Of a DNA stretch of 64,000 nucleotides, positions 24,695-33,758 are shown one piece after another (the stretch's first letter is position 1; every line of letters begins with the position of its first letter). The DNA comes from VAYN01 sp964540905. Lineage in GTDB: Bacteria; Actinomycetota; Thermoleophilia; Solirubrobacterales; 70-9. The notes under the pieces were generated by a model. It made no database searches. It had not been told where the DNA came from and saw only the letters and a list, made by a program, of their open reading frames with translations. Both the position numbers and the translations under genes were made by a program. The stretch covers positions 156,917 to 220,916 of the forward strand of contig CAZIOS010000001.1 in the NCBI GenBank assembly GCA_964540905.1, read 5' to 3'.

Positions 24695-25231
24695 ATGAAA
24701 CGAGCAAGCTTCTCGAAGCACCTCTTCCTCCTCGCGCTCGCCGCTGCCGCGATCGTCGCCGCAGCGGTGCCGCTCGCCTCGGCCGCGAGCCCGGAGGCCG
24801 GCGCGGCCGCCACCCGGCCCTGCTCCACCTCGGGCCTCGTGATCTGGTCGAACAACGGAGCGGGCGGCGGCACCGCGGGCAGCGTCTACTACAAGCTCAG
24901 GTTCACCAACCTCTCCGGGCACGCCTGCACGCTCGCGGGCTATCCGCGGGTCTCGGCGGTCAACCTCGCCGGCAAGCGGCTCGGTGGCGCCGCCCAGCAG
25001 GAAGCCGGCCAACAGCCAAAGCTGGTGAAACTGGTGGCGGGGGCGACGGCGACCGCGCTCCTTCGAATCGTCGACCCCGGGGACTTCTCAGCGTCCGTCT
25101 GCCACGAGACGACCGCGGCCGGCCTGCGTGTCAGCCCTCCCGGCCAGAGCGCCTCGAAGCTGGTCCCGCTTCCCTTCCCCACCTGCTCTCGCGGCGGACA
25201 GGACACCCTGTCGGTGGGCGTGATCGAATAG
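24695..25231 (+). CDS. Secreted DUF4232 protein
   Basis: Encodes 178 residues. A signal peptide (about 1-31, basic start then LFLLALAAAAIVAAAVPLAS with an Ala-Ser-Ala cleavage region) is followed by one DUF4232 domain: CSTSGLVIWSNN, YYKLRFTNLSGHACTLAGYP, and paired cysteines near the C-terminus (VCHETTAAGL, FPTCSRGGQD). DUF4232 proteins are exported, small beta-sandwich proteins of unknown role in actinobacteria. It is divergent from the DUF2867 gene. Confidence 0.85.
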   Translation: MKRASFSKHLFLLALAAAAIVAAAVPLASAASPEAGAAATRPCSTSGLVIWSNNGAGGGTAGSVYYKLRFTNLSGHACTLAGYPRVSAVNLAGKRLGGAAQQEAGQQPKLVKLVAGATATALLRIVDPGDFSASVCHETTAAGLRVSPPGQSASKLVPLPFPTCSRGGQDTLSVGVIE

Positions 25232-25276
25232 GAGCGGACCGAGGACGCCGCCCCGCGAAGTGTGTCCGCGCCGCGG

Positions 25277-25534
25277 TCAAATTTCAGTCAAGCGCCCATC
25301 CGCCTTGCACTTGAAGCCAGCCCTGCGGTAGGCAGCGGCATAGCCGGCTTTGTGGGAGCAGTACTCACCTGGCTGAAGGCATTTGGTGCCACCGGGAGTT
25401 GAGGCGTTGACGCAGCTCGCCGTTGCGACCGGGCCTTGAGCGGATGCAACACCAGCGGTTGGAGCTCCAATACCAATGGCGCCCAAGGCGATGATCGCTC
25501 CGGTAGCCAGCAGCTTTCGAACGGACACCTTCAT
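25277..25534 (-). CDS. Small secreted cysteine-containing protein
   Basis: Encodes 85 residues with a strong ribosome site (GAAGGGAGAAG). The signal peptide spans about 1-32, ending GVASAQ. The mature part has four Cys: ASCVNASTPGGTKCLQPGEY, then CSHKAGYAAAYRRAGFKC. The Cys-x-x-Lys and Tyr-x3-Gly-Phe spacing resembles small extracellular modules found across Solirubrobacterales, but I cannot name the family. It is convergent with the DUF4232 gene. Confidence 0.75.
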   Translation of the reverse strand: MKVSVRKLLATGAIIALGAIGIGAPTAGVASAQGPVATASCVNASTPGGTKCLQPGEYCSHKAGYAAAYRRAGFKCKADGRLTEI

Positions 25535-25654
25535 GGACTTCTCCCTTCATCGGCCACAGTGCGTGAAGAAATAGACCGTACCGAAATCGAACCCGCAAGA
25601 ACCAAGATAATTACAGGTGCCGCACCTGAAGATATCGGTGCTACACTCGCCCAA

Positions 25655-25909
25655 ATGCCGACCACCCGGCCCCGCTACACGCTCACCGACACCGGCGAGC
25701 TGACCGAGCTTTTAGACGAGGCCCAGCGCCGCTGGCCCGAGGTCCGCGATCGCAAGGAGCTGCTGCTGCGCCTCGCCGCCGCAGGGGGTGAGGCGATCGA
25801 GCACGAAGCGGCCGACCGGCGCGATGCCGTCGAGGAGACGGCCGGGGCGCTCAGCGGCGTCTACGAGCGCGGTGAGCTGGAGCGGTTGCGCGAGGACTGG
25901 CCGGCGTGA
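25655..25909 (+). CDS. VapB-type antitoxin
   Basis: Encodes 84 residues from ATG 25655 (MPTTRPRYTLTDTGELTELL). The length, the basic N-terminus and the acidic helical C-terminus fit a DNA-binding antitoxin whose tail wraps the toxin. It overlaps the PIN toxin gene by four bases (GTGA), the usual toxin-antitoxin arrangement. The family is inferred mainly from the partner gene. Confidence 0.75.
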   Translation: MPTTRPRYTLTDTGELTELLDEAQRRWPEVRDRKELLLRLAAAGGEAIEHEAADRRDAVEETAGALSGVYERGELERLREDWPA

Positions 25910-26289
25910 TCGTCCTCGACGCGAGCGTCCTGATCGCTCAACTCGACGCTGGCGACTTCCATCATCCGCGGGCGAGGAGCCTGCTCGCGCAGAGCGGCAT
26001 CGAGCCTCTCGGGTCGAGTGCGCTGACGCTTGCCGAGACGCTGGTGGCCCCCGCGCGCGCCGGTCGCCTCGAGGAGGCTCAAGCGGCTCTGGAGAGACTT
26101 GGGATCGAGGAGTTGGATCTGGGCGAAGACGCCCCAAGCCGTCTCGCTCGCCTTCGCGCCGACACTTCTCGCAAGCTGCCCGACTGCTGTGTCCTGCTTG
26201 TCGCCCAAGAGCACGACGGAGCCGTGGCCAGCTTCGACTCGGCACTGAGCGAAGCCGCTCGCAAGCTCGGGCTCAAGACGCTCGCCTAA
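25906..26289 (+). CDS. VapC-type PIN-domain toxin
   Basis: Encodes 127 residues from GTG 25906. PIN-domain residues are all visible: IVLDASVLIA (first Asp), TLAETLV (Glu), KLPDCCVLLVA (third acidic residue) and GAVASFDSAL (fourth Asp). PIN toxins are Mg2+-dependent ribonucleases that cut tRNA or rRNA when freed from their antitoxin. Full length for the family and apparently intact. Confidence 0.88.
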   Translation: MIVLDASVLIAQLDAGDFHHPRARSLLAQSGIEPLGSSALTLAETLVAPARAGRLEEAQAALERLGIEELDLGEDAPSRLARLRADTSRKLPDCCVLLVAQEHDGAVASFDSALSEAARKLGLKTLA

Positions 26290-26290
26290 C

Positions 26291-26540
26291 GTGAGAAACG
26301 AAGGTGGCAACAGCGAGCCGCTTGCCTCTGCGGTCATCGAGTACCGCTGGTACGGCATCGGCTCGATGGCTTTCGGCCTCGTCGCGATTGCCGTCGAACC
26401 CCCGCTGCGAGCCCTGTTTCTGTTCACCTTCTTCGGGGTGTTCTCGGGATCTTTATGTATCTCTTCGTCGTCCGGCGCATGGCGCGCCGGGCCGTCGCCG
26501 AACCGACTCGGCTCAGCGACTGTGAGTGTGAGACCCGCGA
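26291..26540 (+). pseudogene. Small membrane protein gene, probably frameshifted
   Basis: GTG 26291, two bases after the VapC stop, starts MRNEGGNSEPLASAVIEYRW and runs through a hydrophobic segment, LFLFTFFGVFSG. Around 26446-26455 the coding character moves to another frame, which continues GIFMYLFVVRRMARRAVAEP. Together they would make one membrane segment with a basic flank. Either a one-base frameshift broke the gene or this is a short protein of about 60 residues. No family recognised. Confidence 0.35.
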
Positions 26541-26735
26541 GGCAACCTTGCGGCGAGCCGCTCGTATCCTCATCCTGCAAGGGCGGTGCGCTGCTGGCGA
26601 CGAGTCGCTGGTTCAGACACTGGGAGGCAGAGAACTCCGCCTACCTGTTTCGCTCTCCTCACTACCGGTGGCGTCGCGACCGCCCAGATGGGCGCCGCGG
26701 CAGAGGGATCATGGATCCCCGCGACTTCTTCGCCG

Positions 26736-27527
26736 TCACCCGCTCGTAGGGTTCAGCTCTTCCTCAGGCGTGATCGTCCGCTGGATCTTGCGCGGGGTTC
26801 TGGTGGTGCCCGTCCACTGTGCGTCCTCCACGTTCCAGTAGCGCATCCGGTGTGGCTGGCTGCGATCGACGTACCAACCAGCCGGGCGATCCGCATCGGA
26901 GTAGGCCTCTGGATCCCAGGTCGTTTGGACGGTGCGTGGAGAAAGCGCGGCCGTGGATTCCGACGGGACCGCCGGTCCCGAAGACCGGGACTTCTTGATC
27001 TTGCGTGGGGTCCTGGTGGTGCCTGTCCAGGCAGCGTCCTCCACGTTCCAGTAGCGCATTCGCCAGGGAGCGCCCGGCTCGAGGTACCACCCGGCCGGGC
27101 GGTCAGAGTCGGCGTACTTGCTCGGGTCCCAGGTCGTCTGAACGCTCCGGTCGAGAACCAGATCCATCCGCGGGCGCCAGACGAAGGCTCGCGATGCTGG
27201 TGCGAGCAGACAGGCCAGGTTGACGATCGCGATGACGACGCTCCACCAATGCAGAGTCGCGAAGATCGCGAAGGCAGGAGTGGCCAATGCGCTGGCCATA
27301 GCGAACGACCAGACGATCCGGCTGCCTCGCAGCACCAGCACGGCGACGGCGACCGTGGACGCGATCGCGAATACGGTCGGCGCCAGAGGACTGGAGGCAC
27401 TCAAGACAAGGACGAACGTCGTCCCGACCGACACCACGGCATATACCCGGAGTGGAAATGGCGCCTCCCTCACGGTACAAAAGTTATCGATTGGCGGTGG
27501 ACTCTTCGTGATCGCCAAGCCGAGCAT
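26736..27527 (-). CDS. Membrane protein with two DUF2510 repeats
   Basis: Encodes 263 residues. The N-terminal part holds about four hydrophobic helices (28-50, 51-65, 73-88 and 91-108). Two DUF2510 modules follow at about 137-170 and 209-243, each with RPAGWY, then RMRYWNVEDA and WTGTTRTPRKI. The tandem modules are very alike, so they arose by internal duplication. DUF2510 is a short actinobacterial membrane-associated motif of unknown role. The C-terminus should be cytoplasmic and Thr/Arg-rich. Confidence 0.82.
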   Translation of the reverse strand: MLGLAITKSPPPIDNFCTVREAPFPLRVYAVVSVGTTFVLVLSASSPLAPTVFAIASTVAVAVLVLRGSRIVWSFAMASALATPAFAIFATLHWWSVVIAIVNLACLLAPASRAFVWRPRMDLVLDRSVQTTWDPSKYADSDRPAGWYLEPGAPWRMRYWNVEDAAWTGTTRTPRKIKKSRSSGPAVPSESTAALSPRTVQTTWDPEAYSDADRPAGWYVDRSQPHRMRYWNVEDAQWTGTTRTPRKIQRTITPEEELNPTSG

Positions 27528-27623
27528 CCTGTCCCGGCTCGGACTCGGAGTCGGCTGGTCTATGGCTGACTTCTTGATTCAATTGCGGTCGTGAGGCGGG
27601 GGGCAAAGAGCTAGCTGGCGGCT

Positions 27624-28175
27624 TTGCCAGTGGCGACCGCGTTACTGGTTCCTGCGGGGGCGTCAGCCTGTCCCTGTCACGAATTCTGCGGGCAGGTCGT
27701 GGCCCATGGGAGCAGCCTGTATGGGGTGCCCTGGCGAATTACCGCGGCGACGCGTCATTCGGCGACCCTCGGAACCTCCACCGCGGAACTGAGTTTCTCG
27801 ATCCACGCCTGCGGGGAATACAGCGAATCCGGCTACTCGGAGGGCTTTCGGCTTCCCTTCACCCGCGCGCCGTTCCTAACCGCGGGTACCGGAACCGACA
27901 TCGACTCCTTCCCCGAGGGCGATCTGAGCGGCGTTACGAGCCGGGAGATCGCCTCCCTGAAGCTGAAGATGAGCGACGGCGGGACACTCAGCGTGCACCC
28001 CCGCTCGGCTCCCCATCGTCTTTGGAGGACCCTCCCGTGGCTGCGCGACCTCCGCTTCTTCGACGAGTACTTTCCCGCGGGTGTGAAGCCGCGGGAGGTC
28101 GTTGTCCTCGATCGCGCGGGTCGGGTCTTGGCGAGGTGCAGATCGAAGCGCGGATCGTTTACTTGGGCGGGGTGA
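27624..28175 (+). CDS. Probable exported hypothetical protein
   Basis: Encodes 183 residues from TTG 27624. The first 16 residues, PVATALLVPAGASAC, look like the tail of a signal peptide, and the frame is blocked by a stop at 27612-27614, so the start is TTG 27624 or CTG 27615. The mature part has four Cys near the N-terminus (CPCHEFC, ACGEY) and a Thr/Ser-rich central region. No family recognised. It is convergent with the amine oxidase gene. Confidence 0.55.
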   Translation: MPVATALLVPAGASACPCHEFCGQVVAHGSSLYGVPWRITAATRHSATLGTSTAELSFSIHACGEYSESGYSEGFRLPFTRAPFLTAGTGTDIDSFPEGDLSGVTSREIASLKLKMSDGGTLSVHPRSAPHRLWRTLPWLRDLRFFDEYFPAGVKPREVVVLDRAGRVLARCRSKRGSFTWAG

Positions 28176-28216
28176 ACTGAGGGGAGACTCCGGCCGGTCA
28201 CCCGCTCCCCCACCTC

Positions 28217-29662
28217 TCACCCCTCCGCATCCACCCGCCGCGCCGCCCGCAGGCCGCTTTCGAGCGCTCCCTCCATGTAGCCGCAGAAGTTCGCGGTGTG
28301 CTCGCCGGCGAGGTGGATGCGGCCGTAGGAGCGGCGCAGGGCGGTCCAGAAGTCGGCGACCTGGCCGGGGGCGAAGGCGCTGTAGGCGCCGCCGTTGAGG
28401 GGGCTGTTGGACCAGGGGATCGAGGCGGTGCGGCCCAGCAGGGCGGCGGAGCCGGGGTAGATCCGGTTCAGCTCGGCCGCCGTCGCCTCGATCCGTTCGC
28501 CGCTGGGCGCGGCGGCGGCGGCGAGGCCGGCGTCGCCCGAGGAGTAGGCCATCAGGATCCCCCGCCCGCCGGGCTGGCGGTCGGTCGCCTCCCAGGTGGT
28601 CGAGACGGGGAGGTCGGTGAAGGTGTCGCCGCTCCAGCCGCGCCGGTGCCAGAAGCGCCGGCCGTACTGGAGCGTGGTCTTGGTGATCGGCCCGTACTGC
28701 AGTTCGCGGATCGCGGCGGCGAGCGCATCGGGCAGCGCCGGCTCGAAGCGAACCCCGCGCAGGCCCGGCAGCGCCGCCGCGAGGATCACGTGGTCTCCCT
28801 CGAACTCGCCGCCGCCGGCGCTGACGCGGACCCCGCTCGCGGTGGACCTGACCCGGGTCACCCGCGCCCCCAGGCGCGGCGGCCGCGCCAGCCGGCGGGC
28901 GAACCCGCTCGCGATCTGATCGTTGCCGCCGTGGACGCGGAAGGCCTCGACGCCGGAGTCGGGGGTGTTCCAGGTCACCTTGTTCTCGATCAGCAGGAAC
29001 AGCAGCGAGAGCTTCTCGGGCTCAATCGCGTAGTCGTCGCGGATTTCGCGATCGAGGATCTCGCGTGGGCGGCCGGCGATCCCGAGCCGGTCGCTGAAGT
29101 CGGCGACGGTGAGGCGGTCGTAGGACGCCCCCGCGGCGGCCGGGTCGGCGGGGTCGAGGTGGCGGCCGAGGCGCCAGGCCTGGTCGTAGAAGCGTTCGAT
29201 CTCGGGGTGGGTCTCGGGGCCCGCGAAGCGCCGCAGCGGCTGCAGCCGGCCGCCGACGTAGGCGGCGTCTTCGTAGCGTTCCTCGCTGTGGCGGACGTCG
29301 TCCAGCCGCAGCCCGAAGCGCTTGGCGAAGCGGCGCATCTCGCGGTGGGTGGTGTCGATGTACTCGCCCCCCGCCTCGGCGACCTGGCCGCCGGCGAAGC
29401 CGCGCAGGGTGTGGCAGCGGCCGCCGAGCCGGTTGCGCGCCTCCAGCACGACGACCTGCCAGCCGCGGCGCTCCAGCTCCCAGGCCGCGCTCAGCCCGGC
29501 CAGCCCGGCGCCGACCACGATCACCCGCCCCCGGTGGGAGCCGCCGCGGGCGGCGATCCTCCTGTTGAGGCCGAGGTAGACGGCCGCGGCGCCGACCGCG
29601 CCGACGGTCAGCAGCTCGCGACGTCTGACCCGAGTCGACCCCGGGGCCGGCTCGGTATCCAC
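28217..29662 (-). CDS. Flavin amine oxidase with Tat-type signal
   Basis: Encodes 481 residues from GTG 29662; the frame is open further upstream, but that part overlaps the preceding gene and is Pro/Arg-rich noise. A twin-arginine region, RVRRRELLTVGAVGAAAVYL, starts about residue 10 and suggests folded export. The dinucleotide-binding motif is VIVVGAGLAGLSAAWELERR, followed by ARNRLGGRCHT, and the C-terminal FAD motif is IHLAGEHTANFCGYMEGALE. Monoamine-oxidase-like enzymes oxidise amines to aldehydes with H2O2 release. It follows the small gene 29680-29988 by 17 bases in one operon. Confidence 0.87.
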   Translation of the reverse strand: MDTEPAPGSTRVRRRELLTVGAVGAAAVYLGLNRRIAARGGSHRGRVIVVGAGLAGLSAAWELERRGWQVVVLEARNRLGGRCHTLRGFAGGQVAEAGGEYIDTTHREMRRFAKRFGLRLDDVRHSEERYEDAAYVGGRLQPLRRFAGPETHPEIERFYDQAWRLGRHLDPADPAAAGASYDRLTVADFSDRLGIAGRPREILDREIRDDYAIEPEKLSLLFLLIENKVTWNTPDSGVEAFRVHGGNDQIASGFARRLARPPRLGARVTRVRSTASGVRVSAGGGEFEGDHVILAAALPGLRGVRFEPALPDALAAAIRELQYGPITKTTLQYGRRFWHRRGWSGDTFTDLPVSTTWEATDRQPGGRGILMAYSSGDAGLAAAAAPSGERIEATAAELNRIYPGSAALLGRTASIPWSNSPLNGGAYSAFAPGQVADFWTALRRSYGRIHLAGEHTANFCGYMEGALESGLRAARRVDAEG

Positions 29663-29679
29663 CCGATCCAGGTCCGGCC

Positions 29680-29988
29680 TCAGCCGCCGGCCATCGCCGC
29701 CTGGGCCTCGGCCAGCTTCGCCCTTACCGTCTCGGCTCCCTCCTTGAGCTCGAGCAGCGGGCGCACCTCCCAGGTGACCAGCCCGAACAGGGGGTAATCG
29801 GCCATCAGGTCCAGGACCTCGCGATGGGAAGCGGCATTGGTGACGCTGAAGCCGCCGCCCTCCACGAACCCGAAGACGCAATCGAAGGTGCCGTTCTCGA
29901 CCTTCCCCTCGAGCCAGGCGATCGCGGCGTCGAACTGCTCGGGCGTCGGCGGCAGCGGGCCGGGGGTGGCGCTGACGAGGTACTTCAT
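29680..29988 (-). CDS. Small ferredoxin-like-fold protein (muconolactone isomerase/YCII-like)
   Basis: Encodes 102 residues starting MKYLVSATPGPLPPTPEQFD. The pattern of an N-terminal strand, the helix EQFDAAIAWLEGKVENG, the FVEGGGFSVTNA hairpin, the helix HREVLDLMADYPLFGLVTWE and a final strand is that of dimeric alpha+beta barrel proteins such as muconolactone isomerase or YCII. No catalytic residues can be assigned. It is co-transcribed with the amine oxidase gene. Confidence 0.72.
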   Translation of the reverse strand: MKYLVSATPGPLPPTPEQFDAAIAWLEGKVENGTFDCVFGFVEGGGFSVTNAASHREVLDLMADYPLFGLVTWEVRPLLELKEGAETVRAKLAEAQAAMAGG

Positions 29989-30084
29989 CTCAACTCCTTC
30001 GCTTGGGGATGCCTGTCTGCCAGCAGTATCCCCCCGGACCGGCGCGGGTCAAGCGCTCACGCAGAGTGCGCCACGAGGCCGGGC

Positions 30085-31032
30085 TTAGCCCGCGCGCGCC
30101 TGTCGCCGCAGCAGCGCCCGCAGGGTCGAGCCGTGGCGGTAGCCGACCAGCGGCGCGATCTGGTCGTAGCTGAGGTCGGTGGTGCGGCGGAGGTGGTTGG
30201 CGCGCTCGGCGCGCAGGCGCTTGACCAGGTCGTGGGGGCTGAGGCCGGCGCGGGCGCGGCAGCGGCGCTCGAGGGTGCGGCGGGTGGTGCCGATCGCGGC
30301 GGCGGCGTCCCCGATCGTGAGCTCGGCGTCGAGGTGCTCGCGGGCCCAGTCCTCGAACTCGCTGACCAGGGTGTCGGCGGCGGCGAGGTGGCCGGCCGCG
30401 GCGCCGACGCTTAGCGCTGGGCGCTCGTCGATCAGCAGGAAGCGGGCGGCGGCGTCGGCCAGCCGCGGGCTGACCCGGGCGACGAGGTTGATGCCGAGGT
30501 CGATGTGGGCGAAGGCGGCGCCGGCGGTGGTGACCGGGCCGTCCTCGACGACCATCCGCGACATCTCCAGCTCGACCTGCGGGTAGAGCCGCCGGAACTC
30601 GGCGGTCAGCCACCAGCAGGTGGTCGCGGCGCGGCCGTCGAGCGCGCCGGCGTCGGCGAGCACGAAGGTGCCGGTGCAGGCGGCGGCGAGCGCGGGCGGG
30701 CCGTCGCCCCGGGCCAGCCGGTTGCGCAGGCGCCGGATCGGCGCGGAGGCAAGCGCCTCGGAGAGCGCCGCCGGCGTCGCCACGCCGAGGCCGGGGACAA
30801 CCAGCAGGTCCAGCTCGGCCAGCGCGTCGTCCGCGCCGACGACTCGGTCCATCGCCAGGGTCAGCCCGGCCGCGGTCGTCACCTTCGCGGCGCTGCCGAC
30901 AGTCAGCACCGCGATCGGATCGATCGCGGGATCGACCGTCGGCCGCAGCCGCTCCGCCGTGTGGAAGACGTCCAGCAGCGTGGTCAGGCCGGAGTCGAAG
31001 CAGCCGGGAACCACGGTGAGGGCGACGCGCAT
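30085..31032 (-). CDS. GlxA-like AraC-family transcriptional regulator
   Basis: Encodes 315 residues from ATG 31032. The N-terminal DJ-1/PfpI-like domain (about 1-185) has LLVVPGLG and ALAAACTGTFVLADAGALDG, with the Cys of the nucleophile elbow. The C-terminal AraC helix-turn-helix (about 215-315) contains ELTIGDAAAAIGTTRRTLER and LSYDQIAPLVGYRHGSTLRA. GlxA-type proteins regulate neighbouring metabolic genes. It is divergent, by 60 bases, from the metallo-beta-lactamase-fold gene, its likely target. Confidence 0.85.
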   Translation of the reverse strand: MRVALTVVPGCFDSGLTTLLDVFHTAERLRPTVDPAIDPIAVLTVGSAAKVTTAAGLTLAMDRVVGADDALAELDLLVVPGLGVATPAALSEALASAPIRRLRNRLARGDGPPALAAACTGTFVLADAGALDGRAATTCWWLTAEFRRLYPQVELEMSRMVVEDGPVTTAGAAFAHIDLGINLVARVSPRLADAAARFLLIDERPALSVGAAAGHLAAADTLVSEFEDWAREHLDAELTIGDAAAAIGTTRRTLERRCRARAGLSPHDLVKRLRAERANHLRRTTDLSYDQIAPLVGYRHGSTLRALLRRQARAG

Positions 31033-31092
31033 GTCGCAGACGGTAGCGGAGGCGTCGCATCTCATACCAACCGCCGGGCTAGCGTTCGACCC

Positions 31093-31824
31093 GTGAAGGT
31101 CGAGATGATCAGCGGTGGCTGGTTCACCGCCGCCGCCGGCATCTGGCGCCGCGACGACGACCTCGAGCGGCAGGTCCGCTTCCCGGTCCCGGCGTACGTG
31201 ATCGAGACCGAGACGGAGAGGATCCTCGTCGACACCGGCCTGCACCCGGCCGCGGTCGCCGACCCCGGGCGCCACTACGGGGCGGCCGACGCCCTCGGCA
31301 TGTTCGAGCTCGAGCAGGAGGCGGGCCTCGCCGAGCAGGTCGACCTGGCGACGATCACCAGGGTGGTGATGACGCATCTGCACTTCGACCACGCCGGCGG
31401 CCTGGCGCTGCTGCCGCCCGCGGTGCCGGTAGTCGTCCAGCGCCGCGAGTGGGAGGCCGGCCACGACGCCGCCGCGATCGCCAGGAACTTCTACCTGCCG
31501 CGCGACTACGGCGGCATCGAGGACCGGGTCGTGCTCGTCGACGGCGACCACGACCTGCTCGGCGACGGCTCGGTCGAGCTGCTCGCGACGCCTGGCCACA
31601 CCCCCGGCCACCAGTCGGTCCAGGTCGGCGAGACGCTCGTCCTCGGCGGCGACGTCAGCCACTACGCCTCCGGCCTCGACGACCACCGCTTCCCGGTCTT
31701 CGCCGCCGACCACGCCGCCCAGGCGGCCTCGGCCGAACGCCTGCGGGCGCTGCGCGACGCCGGCGCCAGCGTCCGCCCCGGCCACGATCCCGCCGTGCTG
31801 GTCCCGGGCCCGGTGCCGCTGTAG
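31093..31824 (+). CDS. Metallo-beta-lactamase-fold hydrolase (lactonase-like)
   Basis: Encodes 243 residues from GTG 31093; the frame is open upstream within the opposite-strand regulator gene but is not coding there. The metal-binding motif VVMTHLHFDHAGGL is intact, followed by LLATPGHTPGHQSVQ (His), LVLGGDVSHY (bridging Asp) and VRPGHDPAVL (final His). The substrate-facing loop and length resemble N-acyl-homoserine lactonases, but related MBL-fold enzymes cleave many esters. Divergent from the GlxA-like regulator. Confidence 0.85.
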   Translation: MKVEMISGGWFTAAAGIWRRDDDLERQVRFPVPAYVIETETERILVDTGLHPAAVADPGRHYGAADALGMFELEQEAGLAEQVDLATITRVVMTHLHFDHAGGLALLPPAVPVVVQRREWEAGHDAAAIARNFYLPRDYGGIEDRVVLVDGDHDLLGDGSVELLATPGHTPGHQSVQVGETLVLGGDVSHYASGLDDHRFPVFAADHAAQAASAERLRALRDAGASVRPGHDPAVLVPGPVPL

Positions 31825-32033
31825 GGCGTTCCCGCGGGCATAGCGCCGATGAGCGAGTGGACGCCGGGAGATCGCAGTCGCCGCCATGGCCTCGGCCGCG
31901 CCGGGCCCGGGCGGCGCCCCGATCCGGCAGACGATCGAGGTCCGCGAGGTGATGGGGCCGATCGAGCGCTGAGGAACCTGAATAGCGGCGCGTTGAACCA
32001 GTGCTGTGGCTGAGCCGGCTGCGAAACTGAGGC

Positions 32034-32663
32034 GTGCCCGTCCTCGCCCTGATCAGCGTCCCCGCCCACCTCGGCTACCTGGCGCTGGCGCTGCTGGTCG
32101 GAGTCGAGGCGATGGGAGTGCCGGTGCCGGGCGAGACGGCGCTGATCGCCGCCGGGCTGCTCGCCCACGATGGCCAGATGGAGATCGTCGCGGTGATCGC
32201 CGTCGCCGCGGCAGCGGCGATCGTCGGCGACAACGCCGGCTACCTGATCGGCCGCCACGGCGGCCGCCGGCTGCTGGAGGCGCCGGGCCCGCTCGAACGC
32301 CACCGGCTGCGGATCATCGAGGTCGGCGAACCCTTCTTCGACCGCCACGGCCCGAAGGCGGTCTTCCTCGGCCGCTGGGTGGCGGGGCTGCGGATCGCCT
32401 CCGCCTGGCTGGCCGGGATCACCCACATGCGCTGGCGCGTCTTCTTCTTCTGGAACATGCTCGGCGGCATCGCCTGGGCGACCTCGGTTGGCCTCGCCGC
32501 CTACCTGTTGGGGCCGGTCGCCAAGCGCATCCTCGAGGTCGGCGGCCTCGCCGCGGTGATCGCGGTCGCCGTCCTGATCGTCGCCTACGCCGGCTGGCGC
32601 TGGCGCCGCGTCCGCCGGCTGGAGGCGGCGCGGGGGGTCCAGGCACCGGTGACCAAGCCGTGA
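32034..32663 (+). CDS. DedA family (VTT domain) membrane protein
   Basis: Encodes 209 residues from GTG 32034. It has five or six hydrophobic segments and the DedA signatures MGVPVPGETALIAAGLLA near the N-terminus, IVGDNAGYLIGRHGGRRLL in the middle, and FLGRWVAGLRIASAWLAG with the conserved G-R-W...R pattern. DedA proteins are flippases or transporters for undecaprenyl phosphate and phospholipids that need the proton gradient. Length is normal. Confidence 0.87.
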   Translation: MPVLALISVPAHLGYLALALLVGVEAMGVPVPGETALIAAGLLAHDGQMEIVAVIAVAAAAAIVGDNAGYLIGRHGGRRLLEAPGPLERHRLRIIEVGEPFFDRHGPKAVFLGRWVAGLRIASAWLAGITHMRWRVFFFWNMLGGIAWATSVGLAAYLLGPVAKRILEVGGLAAVIAVAVLIVAYAGWRWRRVRRLEAARGVQAPVTKP

Positions 32664-32679
32664 GAGCATCGGCGCTGGG

Positions 32680-33753
32680 ATGAGCGACTTCCTGATCAAG
32701 CGCGACGACCTGCGCCGGTGCCGCGTCGCCGAGTCCGCGACGCCCGCGCTGGCCCCAGGCCAGGCGCTGCTGCGGGTCGACCGCTTCGGGATGACCGCCA
32801 ACAACGTCACCTACGCGGTGATGGGCGAGGCGATGTCCTACTGGGACTTCTTCCCCGCCGCTGAGGAGGGCTGGGGCCGAGTGCCGGTCTGGGGCTTCGC
32901 CGAGGTCGAGCGCAGCGAGGCGGCGGCGGTCGCGCCGGGGACGCGGCTCTACGGCTACCTGCCGCCCTCCTCGCACCTGGTGGTGACGCCGGCCGAGGCC
33001 GACGAGCAGGGCTTCGTCGACGGCTCGCCGCAGCGGGCGGCGCTGCCCTCCGCCTACCACCGCTACCTGGCCAGCGACCACGACCCCTTCTACAGCGCCG
33101 ACACCGAGGACGTCCAGCTGCTGCTGCGGCCGCTCTTCTTCACCTCCTTCCTGATCGACGACCAGCTCGACGACGAGGGGCTGGCGACACAGGGGCCGCT
33201 GTTGCTGTCGAGCGCCTCGAGCAAGACCGCGATCGCCGCCGCCTACCTGCTGGCGCAGCGGCCGGGGGTCGAGCTGATCGGTCTGACCTCGCCGGGCAAC
33301 GTCGAGTTCGTCGCCGGCCTCGGGATCTACGACCGCTGCCTCCCCTACGGGGAGATCGGGACGCTCGCGCGGGGCCCCGCGACCTTCGTCGACTTCGCCG
33401 GCGACGGCGAGGTCCGCCGCGCCGTCCACTCCCGCTTCGGCGAGGAGCTGCTGCACAGCATGGCGGTCGGGGTCACCCACTGGGAGGAGCTCGGCGGCGG
33501 CGCCGGCGAGCTGCCGGGCCCGCCGCCGCGGCTCTTCTTCGCCCCCGACCGCGTCGTCAAGCGCTCGCGCGACTGGGGCCGGGCCGAGCTCGAGCAGCGG
33601 GTTGCCGGCGCCTGGCACCCGTTCTGCGAGTGGATCGGCGGCCGGCTCGAGGTCGTCCCCGGCGACGGCCTGGAGGCGGCGCGCAGTGCCTACCTCGAGG
33701 TGCTCGAGGGCCGCGTCGACCCCCGCCGCGCCCAGGTGATCTCGCTGGCTTGA
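32680..33753 (+). CDS. DUF2855 family protein
   Basis: Encodes 357 residues, 16 bases after the DedA gene on the same strand. The family is recognised from LRVDRFGMTANNVTYAVMG, YWDFFPA, VWGFAEVERS, GTRLYGYLPPSSHLVVTP and SSASSKTAIAAAYLLAQRPG. The fold resembles medium-chain reductases with a Rossmann-like half (SSASSKTA in place of the usual GxGxxG). DUF2855 members are uncharacterised; a NAD(P)-linked oxidoreductase role is possible. It ends five bases before the convergent VapC gene. Confidence 0.85.
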   Translation: MSDFLIKRDDLRRCRVAESATPALAPGQALLRVDRFGMTANNVTYAVMGEAMSYWDFFPAAEEGWGRVPVWGFAEVERSEAAAVAPGTRLYGYLPPSSHLVVTPAEADEQGFVDGSPQRAALPSAYHRYLASDHDPFYSADTEDVQLLLRPLFFTSFLIDDQLDDEGLATQGPLLLSSASSKTAIAAAYLLAQRPGVELIGLTSPGNVEFVAGLGIYDRCLPYGEIGTLARGPATFVDFAGDGEVRRAVHSRFGEELLHSMAVGVTHWEELGGGAGELPGPPPRLFFAPDRVVKRSRDWGRAELEQRVAGAWHPFCEWIGGRLEVVPGDGLEAARSAYLEVLEGRVDPRRAQVISLA

Positions 33754-33758
33754 GCCGC

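Noticed and set aside
31840..31972. Short plus frame ending TIEVREVMGPIER
   Set aside because: It looks faintly like the tail of a gene, but it is only about 35 codons between stops and matches nothing that I can name.
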